Source: Actinomycetota bacterium
GTDB taxonomy: Bacteria; Actinomycetota; Actinomycetes; Nanopelagicales; Nanopelagicaceae
Reading direction: 5' to 3'
Length of the DNA: 64,000 nt
NCBI GenBank assembly: GCA_009699205.1
Contig: WLOP01000005.1
Span: 62,001 to 126,000 of the forward strand
Shown here: positions 52,697 to 60,767 of the stretch, piece after piece
How the letters are laid out: each line of letters starts with the position of its first letter
Position numbering within the stretch: the stretch's first letter is position 1
Position numbers and translations under genes: made by a program
The notes under the pieces: model-generated
The model's input: only the letters and a program-made list of their open reading frames with translations
The model's database searches: none
Told to the model about the DNA's origin: nothing

Positions 52697-54166
52697 GTGG
52701 CAAGAATTCAAGAAATTATTGAAGGAAGAAGTCCTCTCACATCTGTGCAAGTTCATCGACTTCACGAACTCACTGCCGATTGGCAGATGCTCTCTGATCT
52801 CTCTTTTGCCGATTTAATTCTTTGGGTTCCGATTCGTAAGAGTTTGCAGAGTTGGCCGACGGGACATATTGCTGTCGCTCACATTCGTCCCACTACAGCA
52901 GCAACTGTTTTTAGTAACGACGTGATTGGTGAGGAAATCGCGTGGGGGTCTCGCTCTCGCATAGATGCTGCGCTATCCAATGCAGAGATTATTCGTGACT
53001 CCGAGCCAGATTTAGTTGGCGATCTGATGATCAAGGAAGAGACAATCCCTGTTTACTTTCATGATCAAGTAATCGCAGTTATATCTCGCCATCGAAATGC
53101 AGAATTAATGCGTTCACCAAGTCGCCTAGAACTTAACTATCGCGAAATGGCGCATAACCTCTACCGAATGGTTGCAGAAGGGACTTTCCCATATCAAGAT
53201 GCAGGTTCGCTCTTTGATCCGCTTCCGCGCGTTGGTGATGGGTTAATTCGTTTAGATGTCAGCGGCGTTATCTCGTATGCGAGTCCTAATGCCCGTTCTG
53301 CATTTAACCGGTTAGGTTGGAAAAATGAATTAGAAACCTACTCATTGAGCGATGTTGTAGAAAGAATCTCCAAGCCCCGCAATGATCCTCATGAAGAGGG
53401 AAGTAAAAGTGCGCTCAGCGGCAAGGCACTGCGCAGATTTGAGTGCGAGAATGATGGCGGCACTATTGATCTTCTTGTAATGCCACTGATTCAAAGCCAG
53501 GACAGGATTGGCGCGCTTGTGTTGCTCCACAACGTTACGGAATTGCGTCGTCGAGATCGTGAATTGGTAACAAAGGATGCGACTATTCGTGAGATTCATC
53601 ATCGGGTAAAGAATAATTTACAGACCGTATCAGCCCTTTTGCGTTTGCAATCTCGACGTATTGAGGACTCTGGTGCACGAGTGGCTTTGGAAGAAGCAGT
53701 CCGACGGATAGGTTCGATTGCCCTAGTTCATGAAACACTTTCCGGCAGCTCCGAGGAAAGCGTTGAGTTTGATTCCATCTTGGATCGCCTCGTATCTAAT
53801 GCCCTCGAACTTAGTCCGCGTACGAGTGAAATTGCGATAGTCCGTGAAGGGAAAGTTGGCAGCCTCGAACCTAGGATAGCTACGCCACTGGCACTAGTGG
53901 TTACAGAGCTGATTCACAACGCCTTAGAACACGGGTTAGCAATCTCTGGTTCAGCGCTCAAGATTATTGTTGCCCGCACACCTACAGAAATTTCTATTCA
54001 AGTATGTGATGACGGAGGCGGCTTGCCGGCTGGGTTCGATTTAACGGCTTCATCCAACCTTGGCTTACAGATTGTGCGCACGCTTACGGAAAATGAATTG
54101 CGGGGGAGACTTTCCTTGACCTCATTAGATATTGGAACCGATGCCAGAATTATTTTTCCCCTTTAA
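52697..54166 (+). CDS. pdtaS: Sensor histidine kinase PdtaS
   Basis: A soluble 489-residue kinase of the HisKA_2/HWE-like group. N-terminal GAF domain (about residues 10-150), a PAS domain (about 165-275, with GLIRLDVSGVISYASPNAR), then EIHHRVKNNLQTVSALLRLQ with the phosphoacceptor His and a HATPase domain (ELIHNALEHG, CDDGGGLP). In actinobacteria PdtaS phosphorylates PdtaR, an ANTAR antiterminator; no pdtaR gene is in the window. GTG 52697 chosen; the TTG 52676 frame would overlap the previous gene. It is convergent with whiB1, as in mycobacteria. Confidence 0.92.
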   Translation: MARIQEIIEGRSPLTSVQVHRLHELTADWQMLSDLSFADLILWVPIRKSLQSWPTGHIAVAHIRPTTAATVFSNDVIGEEIAWGSRSRIDAALSNAEIIRDSEPDLVGDLMIKEETIPVYFHDQVIAVISRHRNAELMRSPSRLELNYREMAHNLYRMVAEGTFPYQDAGSLFDPLPRVGDGLIRLDVSGVISYASPNARSAFNRLGWKNELETYSLSDVVERISKPRNDPHEEGSKSALSGKALRRFECENDGGTIDLLVMPLIQSQDRIGALVLLHNVTELRRRDRELVTKDATIREIHHRVKNNLQTVSALLRLQSRRIEDSGARVALEEAVRRIGSIALVHETLSGSSEESVEFDSILDRLVSNALELSPRTSEIAIVREGKVGSLEPRIATPLALVVTELIHNALEHGLAISGSALKIIVARTPTEISIQVCDDGGGLPAGFDLTASSNLGLQIVRTLTENELRGRLSLTSLDIGTDARIIFPL

Positions 54167-54185
54167 GGTGCAGAAAGGGTAAGAG

Positions 54186-54458
54186 TTAGAAACTGCTCTG
54201 ATTCTGTTCGCTTAATCGAGCGCGATTTCTTGCCGCACGGCGCTTGAGCGCACGACGTTCATCTTCAGATAGTCCGCCCCATACTCCAGCATCCTGACCG
54301 CTCTCGAGCGCCCATGCCAAGCAAGGTTCTTTTACGATGCAGCGATTACATACTTTCTTCGCTTCTTCGATCTGAGTAATCGCTGGGCCAGTGTTACCGA
54401 CGGGGAAGAAAAGTTCTGGGTCTTCATCGCGGCATGCAGATTGATGTCTCCAATCCAT
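54186..54458 (-). CDS. whiB1: WhiB-family [4Fe-4S] regulator WhiB1
   Basis: A 90-residue protein with cluster Cys9, Cys37, Cys40 and Cys46 (SACRDEDPELFFP and VCNRCIVKEPC), the GVWGG turn at 58-62 and a basic tail (ERRALKRRAARNRAR). WhiB1 is an essential nitric-oxide-sensitive regulator in mycobacteria, encoded next to pdtaS as here. AAAGGTGG lies a little upstream of the ATG as a possible Shine-Dalgarno. Its leader contains a 6-bp inverted repeat. Confidence 0.93.
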   Translation of the reverse strand: MDWRHQSACRDEDPELFFPVGNTGPAITQIEEAKKVCNRCIVKEPCLAWALESGQDAGVWGGLSEDERRALKRRAARNRARLSEQNQSSF

Positions 54459-54496
54459 ACCTCACCCACCTTTCCACCTATAGTTTTCGAAGATAG

Positions 54497-54513
54497 CGCT
54501 ACACCTCGTAGCG
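54497..54513. promoter_or_regulatory. Inverted repeat upstream of whiB1
   Basis: CGCTAC, five bases, GTAGCG: a perfect 6-bp inverted repeat centred about 47 bases before the whiB1 ATG. It could be an operator or a small hairpin in a leader. The 204 bases between whiB1 and the tRNA hold no gene I can support. Confidence 0.4.
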
Positions 54514-54662
54514 TCATTGCTGATGCACTCACAAGAATTAATTGAGCGCGTCAAGGGGCTTATCCTCTCGCGTCTCACATGCATTAACAAGGATGTACGA
54601 GATAAATATTGGTGAGTTTCGCGTGATGTATCTCGCTTATGTGAAATGGATGAGTAAATGCG

Positions 54663-54734
54663 TGCCCCCGGCAGGATTCGAACCTGCGCACCCGCCTCCG
54701 GAGGGCGGTGCTCTATCCCCTGAGCTACGGGGGC
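54663..54734 (-). tRNA. tRNA-Arg (anticodon CCG)
   Basis: Folds as a full cloverleaf of 72 bases on the minus strand. The acceptor stem GCCCCCG pairs with CGGGGGC, followed by discriminator A; the D-arm is GCTC/GAGC, and the anticodon stem CCGCC/GGCGG closes the loop CTCCGGA with anticodon CCG. The T-arm is GCAGG/CCTGC with loop TTCGAAT. The CCA end is not encoded. It reads the CGG arginine codon. Confidence 0.96.
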
Positions 54735-54821
54735 GCAAAGGTGTTCCAACCTTATCAGCGCACCTTTTATGTGAAATCTTCCCCAGATGCACATTTGCGC
54801 TGTGGCTGAGAGGATTAACCC

Positions 54822-55721
54822 ATGACGGAGAGAGCTTTCTTTGCAACGGGTTGTTTTTGGGGAGCCGAACGTCGTTTTTGGCAACTTTCTGGAGTAGTAG
54901 AAACATCAGTGGGTTACATGGGTGGAACTAGCGTAAACCCCACCTATGAACAAGTGTGCACCGGGCAGACAGGCCACGCAGAGATGGTGGCGGTGAATTT
55001 TGATCCTGCACGTATTTCTTATCAAAGATTGCTTGAAGAGTTCTGGACAATGCATGATCCAACTTCGCTCAATGCCCAAGGTGGAGATATCGGAACTCAA
55101 TATCGCAGCGCAATCTATGCGACAACACCTGAGCAATTTATTACAGCTAAGAATTCGCGAGAGGTTTACCAAGGCGCGCTCGCAGGAAGTGAGTATAGCG
55201 AGATAGTTACCGAGATCCTTATCGCTGATGGAATTACTTATTGGCCAGCAGAGGAATATCACCAGAGATATTTAGAGAAGAATCCCCATGGATACGACTG
55301 TCATTCGAGCACAGGAATTGCCTACCCTCAGATAATTAATGAGGAGCATCTTCGAAGTACTTTAGACCCGCTTTCATTCGATGTCCTTCGAAATGGTGCC
55401 ACTGAGCGTCCATTCACAGGGGAGTACGTTGACACTGAAACCGTTGGAATCTATAAGTGCAAAGCCTGCCACGCCGAACTTTTCCGCAGCGAAACGAAAT
55501 TTCATTCGGGCTGCGGATGGCCCTCTTTTTACGCACCTACAAAAGATGATGCAGTACTTCTTATCGAGGATAGATCCTTAGCACCACGGGTGCGCACTGA
55601 AGTTCGTTGCGCAAAGTGCAATTCGCATTTAGGTCATGTATTTGAAGGCGAAGGTTTCGACGTTCCCACAGATCAACGTTGGTGTATCAACTCAGTCTCA
55701 ATGATTCTAGAAGCTCAGTAA
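54822..55721 (+). CDS. msrAB: Fused methionine sulfoxide reductase MsrA-MsrB
   Basis: A 299-residue bifunctional repair enzyme. The MsrA half has the catalytic Cys11 in ATGCFWGAE and GTQYRSAIY; the MsrB half (from about residue 165) has zinc Cys pairs (CKAC and CAKC), GCGWPSFY, and the catalytic Cys in RWCINSVS. MsrA reduces the S- and MsrB the R-sulfoxide of methionine. No signal peptide, so cytoplasmic. GAGAGG lies before the ATG. Fits with mycothiol production (mshB) as part of redox defence. Convergent with alkA, 2 bases between stops. Confidence 0.95.
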   Translation: MTERAFFATGCFWGAERRFWQLSGVVETSVGYMGGTSVNPTYEQVCTGQTGHAEMVAVNFDPARISYQRLLEEFWTMHDPTSLNAQGGDIGTQYRSAIYATTPEQFITAKNSREVYQGALAGSEYSEIVTEILIADGITYWPAEEYHQRYLEKNPHGYDCHSSTGIAYPQIINEEHLRSTLDPLSFDVLRNGATERPFTGEYVDTETVGIYKCKACHAELFRSETKFHSGCGWPSFYAPTKDDAVLLIEDRSLAPRVRTEVRCAKCNSHLGHVFEGEGFDVPTDQRWCINSVSMILEAQ

Positions 55722-55723
55722 AT

Positions 55724-56353
55724 CTACTTACTGTCTACCGCTCGCCAGCAATACCAAGCGACGACGCTTCGATAGGGTCGGAACTTCTCACCTTTAAGTT
55801 CGAGAGCCTTAGGTTCGATTTCTTCTTTAAGTTTATGAATTCGCTCCCAACCCCTCCGAACACCTAAATCTCCAGTTGGCCAGATATCAAGTCGCCCAAG
55901 TTGAAACATCATGAACATATCTACAGTCCAGGGACCAATTCCCCAAAGTGATGTGAGCTGGTCAAAGATCACCTCATCATCGTCAATAAGGTGTAACTCA
56001 TTAATTGCGATATCGCCGGAAAGCGCTGCGTTGCAAAGGCCCAGGATTGTTTTAGCTTTTGCACCAGAAACTCCCACAGCGCGCAGATCGACTTCTTTGA
56101 GTTTTGCAACTTTCGCAGGCGTAATCGTGCCACCCGATAAATCTTTTAAACGGTCGTGAATCGTCATTGCCGCTTTTATGGCTAATTGCTGTGAAATTAC
56201 AGATGAGACCAGAGATTCAAAATGAGTTTCAGGTGAAGGGGTACGCCCGATAGTGCAGAGGGGATGGTTTGAGATATGAGTGGCCATCTTTGCATCGACC
56301 GAAGAGATATGTGCGATCGCCTTCTTCATCTTCTGCGCTGAAACCAGAGCCAT
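55724..56353 (-). CDS. DNA-3-methyladenine glycosylase II-like (HhH-GPD)
   Basis: A 209-residue base-excision repair glycosylase of the AlkA type. The helix-hairpin-helix is LTSLWGIGPWTVDMFMMF and the catalytic Asp is in IWPTGDLGVRRGW. VSSVISQQLAIKAAM is the substrate-pocket helix. It lacks the N-terminal extra domain of E. coli AlkA, a common short form. A TAAGTT hexamer eight bases before the ATG may be its -10. It removes alkylated purines; exact specificity unknown. Confidence 0.88.
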   Translation of the reverse strand: MALVSAQKMKKAIAHISSVDAKMATHISNHPLCTIGRTPSPETHFESLVSSVISQQLAIKAAMTIHDRLKDLSGGTITPAKVAKLKEVDLRAVGVSGAKAKTILGLCNAALSGDIAINELHLIDDDEVIFDQLTSLWGIGPWTVDMFMMFQLGRLDIWPTGDLGVRRGWERIHKLKEEIEPKALELKGEKFRPYRSVVAWYCWRAVDSK

Positions 56354-56396
56354 AGTGAGTGAACTTACTATGTGGCTTGCTCATTTACCTTAATGT

Positions 56397-56431
56397 GCAG
56401 TATTTTTGCAGCCCTTACAGGATATTTGCAG
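56397..56431 (+). repeat. GCAG direct repeats in lacI-type gene promoter region
   Basis: TTTGCAG occurs at 56405-56411 and 56425-56431 (period 20), with TGTGCAG at 56394-56400 and ACAG at 56417-56420, so similar tetramers recur about every 9-11 bases. They lie just before the regulator gene, suggesting binding sites on one face of the helix, perhaps for autoregulation. This is inferred from spacing only. Confidence 0.35.
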
Positions 56432-56459
56432 GTTTTTTCAGAGATGGAATGGGCGGCTA

Positions 56460-57464
56460 ATGGCAGGAATTAAAGATGTTGCCGCACATGCCGGCGTATC
56501 TGCCGCAACCGTTTCACGCGCTTTACGCGGAATGCATCACGTTAATGATCACACTCGGCAGAAAATTGTTGAAGCGGCCGCCGCCCTCGGCTACGAAATT
56601 GATCGCGGAAAGATTGCGCCATCGAGCGCCCGCACTAAAGCGGTAGGAATAGTTGCTCCTTACATCGCCAGTTGGTATTTCGCGCAAGTAATCAATGGTG
56701 CAGAGCAAGAGCTGCGAGAGCACGGATTCGATCTACTCCTCTACAACTTCAGCCATATGAAAGGACGCGAACGCCTCTTTCAGCACAAACTTCTTAAAGG
56801 ACGTGTGGACGCACTCATCGTCATCAGCCTTCCGCCAACCGAGGAAGAATTTGAATCGATGCTCGCCCTAGAAATTCCATTGGCTCTTGTCGGGATGCAC
56901 CATGTAAATTGCACAAGTGTGGCCATTGATGATGTCGCTGCCTCTCGCACTGCAACTCAACATTTAGTAAATCAGGGGCATAAGCAGATAGCGCTAATGT
57001 CAGGCCGCCCCGATGACCCTTTTGATTTAAGTGTGACCCGCGATCGACGTCTAGGTTTTATGCAAGTACTTGCTGAAAATAAACTTGAATGGGTGCCCAA
57101 CCGCGAAGTTCATGGAGATTTCACGATGCATGGTGCCGCTCGCGCAATGGATGAGCTATTAGCGCGGCCCGATCGCCCCACCGCTATTTTCTGCGAATCC
57201 GATGAAATGGCTATTGGAGCAATGCAGGCAGTGCGCCGTCATGGGCTAAAAGTTCCCGATGATATTTCAATTGTTGGTTTTGATGGCCACGAGATGGCTG
57301 AATTCTCAGATTTAACGACGATTGAACAGCCGGTATCTCTTATGGGCGAGATGGCCGCTCGCTCAATCATCGAACAGTTGAGGAAACCTGGCACTACGCA
57401 AAAATCACTCACCCTTGCGACCACCCTAATCGTCAGAAACTCCACGCGGCGCATTACTACTTAG
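56460..57464 (+). CDS. LacI-family transcriptional regulator
   Basis: A 334-residue regulator. The HTH is IKDVAAHAGVSAATVSRALRG followed by the hinge, then a periplasmic-binding-like ligand domain (IVAPYIASWYFAQVINGAEQEL, ENPTAIFCESDEMAIGA-type strand, ISIVGFDGHEMAEF). I start it at ATG 56460, where the HTH begins; a longer frame from 56406 adds non-family residues. The effector is probably a sugar or nucleoside but cannot be told. No obvious sugar operon follows; the next genes are PLP enzymes. Confidence 0.9.
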   Translation: MAGIKDVAAHAGVSAATVSRALRGMHHVNDHTRQKIVEAAAALGYEIDRGKIAPSSARTKAVGIVAPYIASWYFAQVINGAEQELREHGFDLLLYNFSHMKGRERLFQHKLLKGRVDALIVISLPPTEEEFESMLALEIPLALVGMHHVNCTSVAIDDVAASRTATQHLVNQGHKQIALMSGRPDDPFDLSVTRDRRLGFMQVLAENKLEWVPNREVHGDFTMHGAARAMDELLARPDRPTAIFCESDEMAIGAMQAVRRHGLKVPDDISIVGFDGHEMAEFSDLTTIEQPVSLMGEMAARSIIEQLRKPGTTQKSLTLATTLIVRNSTRRITT

Positions 57465-57497
57465 CCTTTTAGCTACCTAAGTGGAATACTGAACGAC

Positions 57498-58649
57498 ATG
57501 AGCGATAAAGATGTTCGGGCCTTCCCGTTAAGCGAAATGCGAACACACAGAAGCACTAAATGGCGCGATTTTCCTAGTGATGTTTTACCACTACCTGTTG
57601 CAGAGATGGATTTTCCTGTCGCCCTTCCCATTCGCAAAGTGCTCATTGAGATGGTTGAACATTCCGACCTCGGGTACCTAGGACCGATTCCAGAAGTTGG
57701 GCTCGCCTTCGCCGATTTTGCAATGAAGCGCTGGGGATGGAATGTAGAACCTAAACAAGTACACATGGTTACAGATGTTGGCGTTGGCGTAGTCGAACTA
57801 CTGAGGCTCTTCACCCAGCCGGGAGACCGCGTTCTTATTAATTCGCCGATTTACCATAATTTCTACACGTGGATTAATGAAACTCATGTGACAAAAGTCG
57901 ATGTGCCATTCACACAGGCAAACGGTTCGTGGAATTTAGATTTGGGCGCAGTTGAAGCTGCTTATCGCACGGGTATCAAAGTTCATTTACTCTGCAACCC
58001 GCATAATCCGCTGGGCCGCGTCTATTCGCGAGAAGAGTTACTGAAGATTGCCACACTTGCCAAAGAGCATGGCGTACTTGTAATCAGCGATGAGATTCAT
58101 GCGCCATTGACCTATAAGGAAGCGACCTTCGTCCCATTCTTATCATTAGGTGAAATAGCAGAAGAGGTTGGCGTCACCGTTACCGCTGCCAGCAAAGGTT
58201 GGAATATCGCAGGGCTCAAATGCGCCATGATCATCACGCAAGGAACTGCTATGAGTCAACGCCTTGAAGCGCTACCACCTGCAGTTCATTACCGTGCTTC
58301 ACTATTAGGTGCCTTTGCAACCGCGACTGCTTTTTCCGAAGGTACGGCTTGGTTAGATTCCATGTTGGTCAACCTCGATGCCAACCGACACTTTCTCAAA
58401 GAACTTCTTGCGACAAAAATTCCAGCAATCGGATATCAGATTCCTCAATGCAGTTACCTCGCTTGGTTGGATGTATCCGCATTGGGCCTTGGTGAAAATC
58501 CCACCCAGACTCTTCTAGAGCGAGGCAAGGTGGCCTTTAACGCTGGCCAAACATTTAGCCCACATACCTCACATTTTGTACGCTTAAATTTCGCAACAAG
58601 CCAAGAGGTATTGGTCGAGGCGGTCGAGCGAATACTTAACGCCCTCTAG
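57498..58649 (+). CDS. MalY/PatB-family aminotransferase (probable cystathionine beta-lyase)
   Basis: A 383-residue fold-type I PLP enzyme. LPVAEMDFPVALPI near the start is the MalY/PatB signature, LLCNPHNPLGRVYS and VISDEIHAPLTY hold the PLP-binding Asn and Asp, and the Schiff-base Lys is in TAASKGWNIAGLKCA. This family cleaves cystathionine to homocysteine, pyruvate and ammonia, and some members also bind regulators. Beside it is a cystathionine synthase/lyase-like gene, which supports a transsulfuration role. Downstream of lacI by 33 bases. Confidence 0.88.
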   Translation: MSDKDVRAFPLSEMRTHRSTKWRDFPSDVLPLPVAEMDFPVALPIRKVLIEMVEHSDLGYLGPIPEVGLAFADFAMKRWGWNVEPKQVHMVTDVGVGVVELLRLFTQPGDRVLINSPIYHNFYTWINETHVTKVDVPFTQANGSWNLDLGAVEAAYRTGIKVHLLCNPHNPLGRVYSREELLKIATLAKEHGVLVISDEIHAPLTYKEATFVPFLSLGEIAEEVGVTVTAASKGWNIAGLKCAMIITQGTAMSQRLEALPPAVHYRASLLGAFATATAFSEGTAWLDSMLVNLDANRHFLKELLATKIPAIGYQIPQCSYLAWLDVSALGLGENPTQTLLERGKVAFNAGQTFSPHTSHFVRLNFATSQEVLVEAVERILNAL

Positions 58650-58652
58650 GCT
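58647..58652 (+). promoter_or_regulatory. -10 element of Cys/Met PLP enzyme gene (leaderless)
   Basis: TAGGCT, then AAGCCA, then ATG at 58659. The hexamer straddles the TAG stop of the MalY-like gene. Confidence 0.52.
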
Positions 58653-58658
58653 AAGCCA

Positions 58659-59768
58659 ATGAGTTCCCAGTTGCGCCCTGAATCGATTGCGATTTCCGCC
58701 GGACGTCCGCCAGTGAGCGCTGATGCACCATTAAATAATTCAATCGAACTCAGTGCCACTTTTCATGCTGGCGGGGAAATCGGTTACGGTCGATATGGCA
58801 ATCAAACGTGGAGCAGCCTTGAAAGTGCGATCGGTGCACTTGAAATGGGAGAGACTCTTATTTTTTCTTCGGGCATGGCTGCAATTAGCGCAGTATTTGC
58901 AACGCTCTCAGCTGGGGCCACTGTTACCGCGTCCCATCATGGATATAGCGGCACAATGGCTTTGCTTAAGACTTTAGAGGCGAGCGGACATATCAAGGTT
59001 CGCTATATCGATGTTGCAAATACCGACGAAGTCATCTCGGCTCTCCCTGGAACAGATTTACTCTGGCTTGAATCCCCAACAAACCCCACTTTGGATGTTG
59101 CAGATCTCCCAGTAATTATTCCGGCAGCCAAAGAAGTTGGCGCCTTAGTCGCATTGGATAACACTTTCGCAACCCCACTCAATCAACGTCCCCTGGAAAT
59201 GGGCGCAGATATTGTGATGCATTCAGTAACAAAGTATTTGGCCGGCCATAGCGATATCTTGATGGGCTCTTTATCAACTAATGAGGCATCTATTTTCGAG
59301 AAACTTTCGAATGCACGCAAACTCGGAGGAGCAATTGCTGGACCCTTTGAAGCGTGGCTGGCGTTGCGGGGCCTTCGCACTTTCCCACTTCGTTTCGCTC
59401 AAGCCCAGATTAATGCTGCAGTGATTGCAGAGCGCTTAAGCGTTCACCCAAAAGTATCAAAAGTTCACTTTCCTGGATTAGCTAGCGACCCTAACCATCT
59501 GCGAGCAAAAAGTTTCATGAACGGTTTTGGAGCGATGCTCTCATTCACCATTGATGGTAGTTCGGCTGATGCGGACAAGGTTTGTGCCGCATCTACGCTT
59601 ATTACGCAGGCAACAAGTCTGGGAGGCGTTGAATCACTCTGGGAGCGCCGCCGCAGGTGGCCCGCCGAAAGTTCTACCGTCCCAGAAAACCTCATTCGCC
59701 TTTCGGTGGGATGCGAAAACGTTGAAGACCTGTGGAACGATATCGAAAGCGCCCTCGGGCAGTTCTAG
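58659..59768 (+). CDS. Cystathionine gamma-synthase/lyase-type PLP enzyme
   Basis: A 369-residue Cys/Met-metabolism PLP enzyme. Motifs are GYGRYGNQTWSSLESAIGALE, FSSGMAAISAV, WLESPTNPTLDV, the PLP lysine in MHSVTKYLAGHSD and the C-terminal RLSVGCENVEDL. Synthase versus lyase cannot be decided from motifs; with the MalY-like gene, conversion of cysteine to homocysteine through cystathionine is the economical guess. A TAGGCT hexamer six bases before the ATG suggests its own transcript. Confidence 0.88.
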   Translation: MSSQLRPESIAISAGRPPVSADAPLNNSIELSATFHAGGEIGYGRYGNQTWSSLESAIGALEMGETLIFSSGMAAISAVFATLSAGATVTASHHGYSGTMALLKTLEASGHIKVRYIDVANTDEVISALPGTDLLWLESPTNPTLDVADLPVIIPAAKEVGALVALDNTFATPLNQRPLEMGADIVMHSVTKYLAGHSDILMGSLSTNEASIFEKLSNARKLGGAIAGPFEAWLALRGLRTFPLRFAQAQINAAVIAERLSVHPKVSKVHFPGLASDPNHLRAKSFMNGFGAMLSFTIDGSSADADKVCAASTLITQATSLGGVESLWERRRRWPAESSTVPENLIRLSVGCENVEDLWNDIESALGQF

Positions 59769-59808
59769 CCACATACTTTCATTGCGCGCGAAAACCCTTG
59801 GAATAGAG

Positions 59809-59814
59809 TATTTT
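59809..59814 (+). promoter_or_regulatory. -10 element of small membrane protein gene (leaderless)
   Basis: TATTTT, then TATCAC, then ATG at 59821. This is the main evidence that the 49-residue frame is a gene. Confidence 0.52.
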
Positions 59815-59820
59815 TATCAC

Positions 59821-59970
59821 ATGTTCAAATTCTTCCGACGAATGGCAGGGATAGTAGCTCTGGCTATGTTGTCTTTCCGCGCCATCGGGTCATTCCTTTC
59901 TTGGATTGAAAAACAAGAGGATGGTCCCCAGAATGTTTGGGTTGATGAAGATGAATTTGAAGATGCCTGA
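59821..59970 (+). CDS. 49-aa small membrane protein
   Basis: A tiny protein with a basic start (MFKFFRR), one hydrophobic helix (MAGIVALAMLSFRAIGSFL) and a strongly acidic tail (VWVDEDEFEDA). A leaderless hexamer TATTTT precedes it by six bases, and it overlaps the next membrane-protein gene by 8 bases. Function unknown; perhaps a partner of the protein encoded next. A longer frame in the same phase runs back into the PLP enzyme gene and is rejected. Confidence 0.6.
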   Translation: MFKFFRRMAGIVALAMLSFRAIGSFLSWIEKQEDGPQNVWVDEDEFEDA

Positions 59971-60337
59971 TTACATTCCGGGCAGTTGCAATATTGGCGC
60001 GGGTGAAATTCGGCGCAGACAATTTGTTGCAGTGATTGGGCTTTTTTTTTCTGCGTTTGCACTCATTGGATTTATTACAGGTGGAGTTCCACGCAATGCA
60101 AGACTTTCGATTTTCTTTCCACTTATGATCGCATCCGTCGGCTGGGTTCAATCTCGTAAGAAATTCTGCCTCGCGTATGGCTTTATGGGAACGTTCAATT
60201 TTGGAAAGTTAGGTCAGATTTCTCGTGTGGCCGATTCTGCTTCACGTGCAGCGGACCGCACCACCGCACTGGTTATTCTTGGCCAAGCGTCAGGGCTAGC
60301 ACTTGTTGCGACGCTCATTGTTTACGCACTTGCGTGA
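59963..60337 (+). CDS. Membrane protein of unknown function, 124 aa
   Basis: Begins MPDYIPGSCNIGAGEIRRRQ, has two adjacent hydrophobic helices (FVAVIGLFFSAFALIGFITG and LSIFFPLMIASVGWVQS), a soluble middle with FCLAYGFMGTFNFG, and a last helix at the C-terminus (LALVATLIVYAL). The Cys/Gly-rich start and conserved-looking middle hint at an ordered loop. The ATG overlaps the 49-residue gene by 8 bases. I do not recognise the family. Confidence 0.7.
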   Translation: MPDYIPGSCNIGAGEIRRRQFVAVIGLFFSAFALIGFITGGVPRNARLSIFFPLMIASVGWVQSRKKFCLAYGFMGTFNFGKLGQISRVADSASRAADRTTALVILGQASGLALVATLIVYALA

Positions 60338-60425
60338 TAAAAAAACTCACAGCCAGTTTTAGGGGAAAATCCTTCCTCGAGTGACCTCTATATGCGATGG
60401 TAGGAGCAGAGAGAAGGAGATAAAG

Positions 60426-60761
60426 ATGAATATCATCCTCCATACACGGCAAGCGCAAGTCGCAGAAGATTTCAGCGCAATAGTTAATGAAAAACTTACC
60501 TCAATGAATCGTTTTAGTGTTGTTATCGAACGCGTAGAAGTTGAAGTGATTCATGAGCAAAATCCACGTCAGGGCAAGAAATCGCATCGGGTGATTTTGA
60601 CCGCGCGTGGAGCTGGGCCATTGCTACGCGCAGAATCTGCAGCATTTAACGATCTCGCTGCCTTTGACTTAGCCGTGAAGAATTTTGAACTGCAAATACG
60701 TAAAATTCACGAACGCGCTAAAGATGTGAGTAAGGATTCTCTTCGCAAACGAGCGATTTAA
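60426..60761 (+). CDS. hpf: Ribosome hibernation-promoting factor, short form
   Basis: A 111-residue HPF/RaiA-like protein: MNIILHTRQAQVAEDFSAIVNEKL at the start, VEVEVIHEQNPRQGKKSHRVILT in the core and a basic C-terminus. It binds the 30S subunit in stationary phase. Only the N-terminal domain is present, without the dimerising C-terminal domain of long HPF. AGAAGGAGA precedes the ATG at 60426; the upstream 88 bases hold no gene. It is not between comF and secA, where actinobacteria often keep hpf. Confidence 0.86.
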   Translation: MNIILHTRQAQVAEDFSAIVNEKLTSMNRFSVVIERVEVEVIHEQNPRQGKKSHRVILTARGAGPLLRAESAAFNDLAAFDLAVKNFELQIRKIHERAKDVSKDSLRKRAI

Positions 60762-60767
60762 GAAGAG

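Noticed and set aside
54560-54600. Possible CRP site in the whiB1 promoter region
   Set aside because: A TGTGA half-site exists, but the second half is imperfect and the spacing is five instead of six bases.
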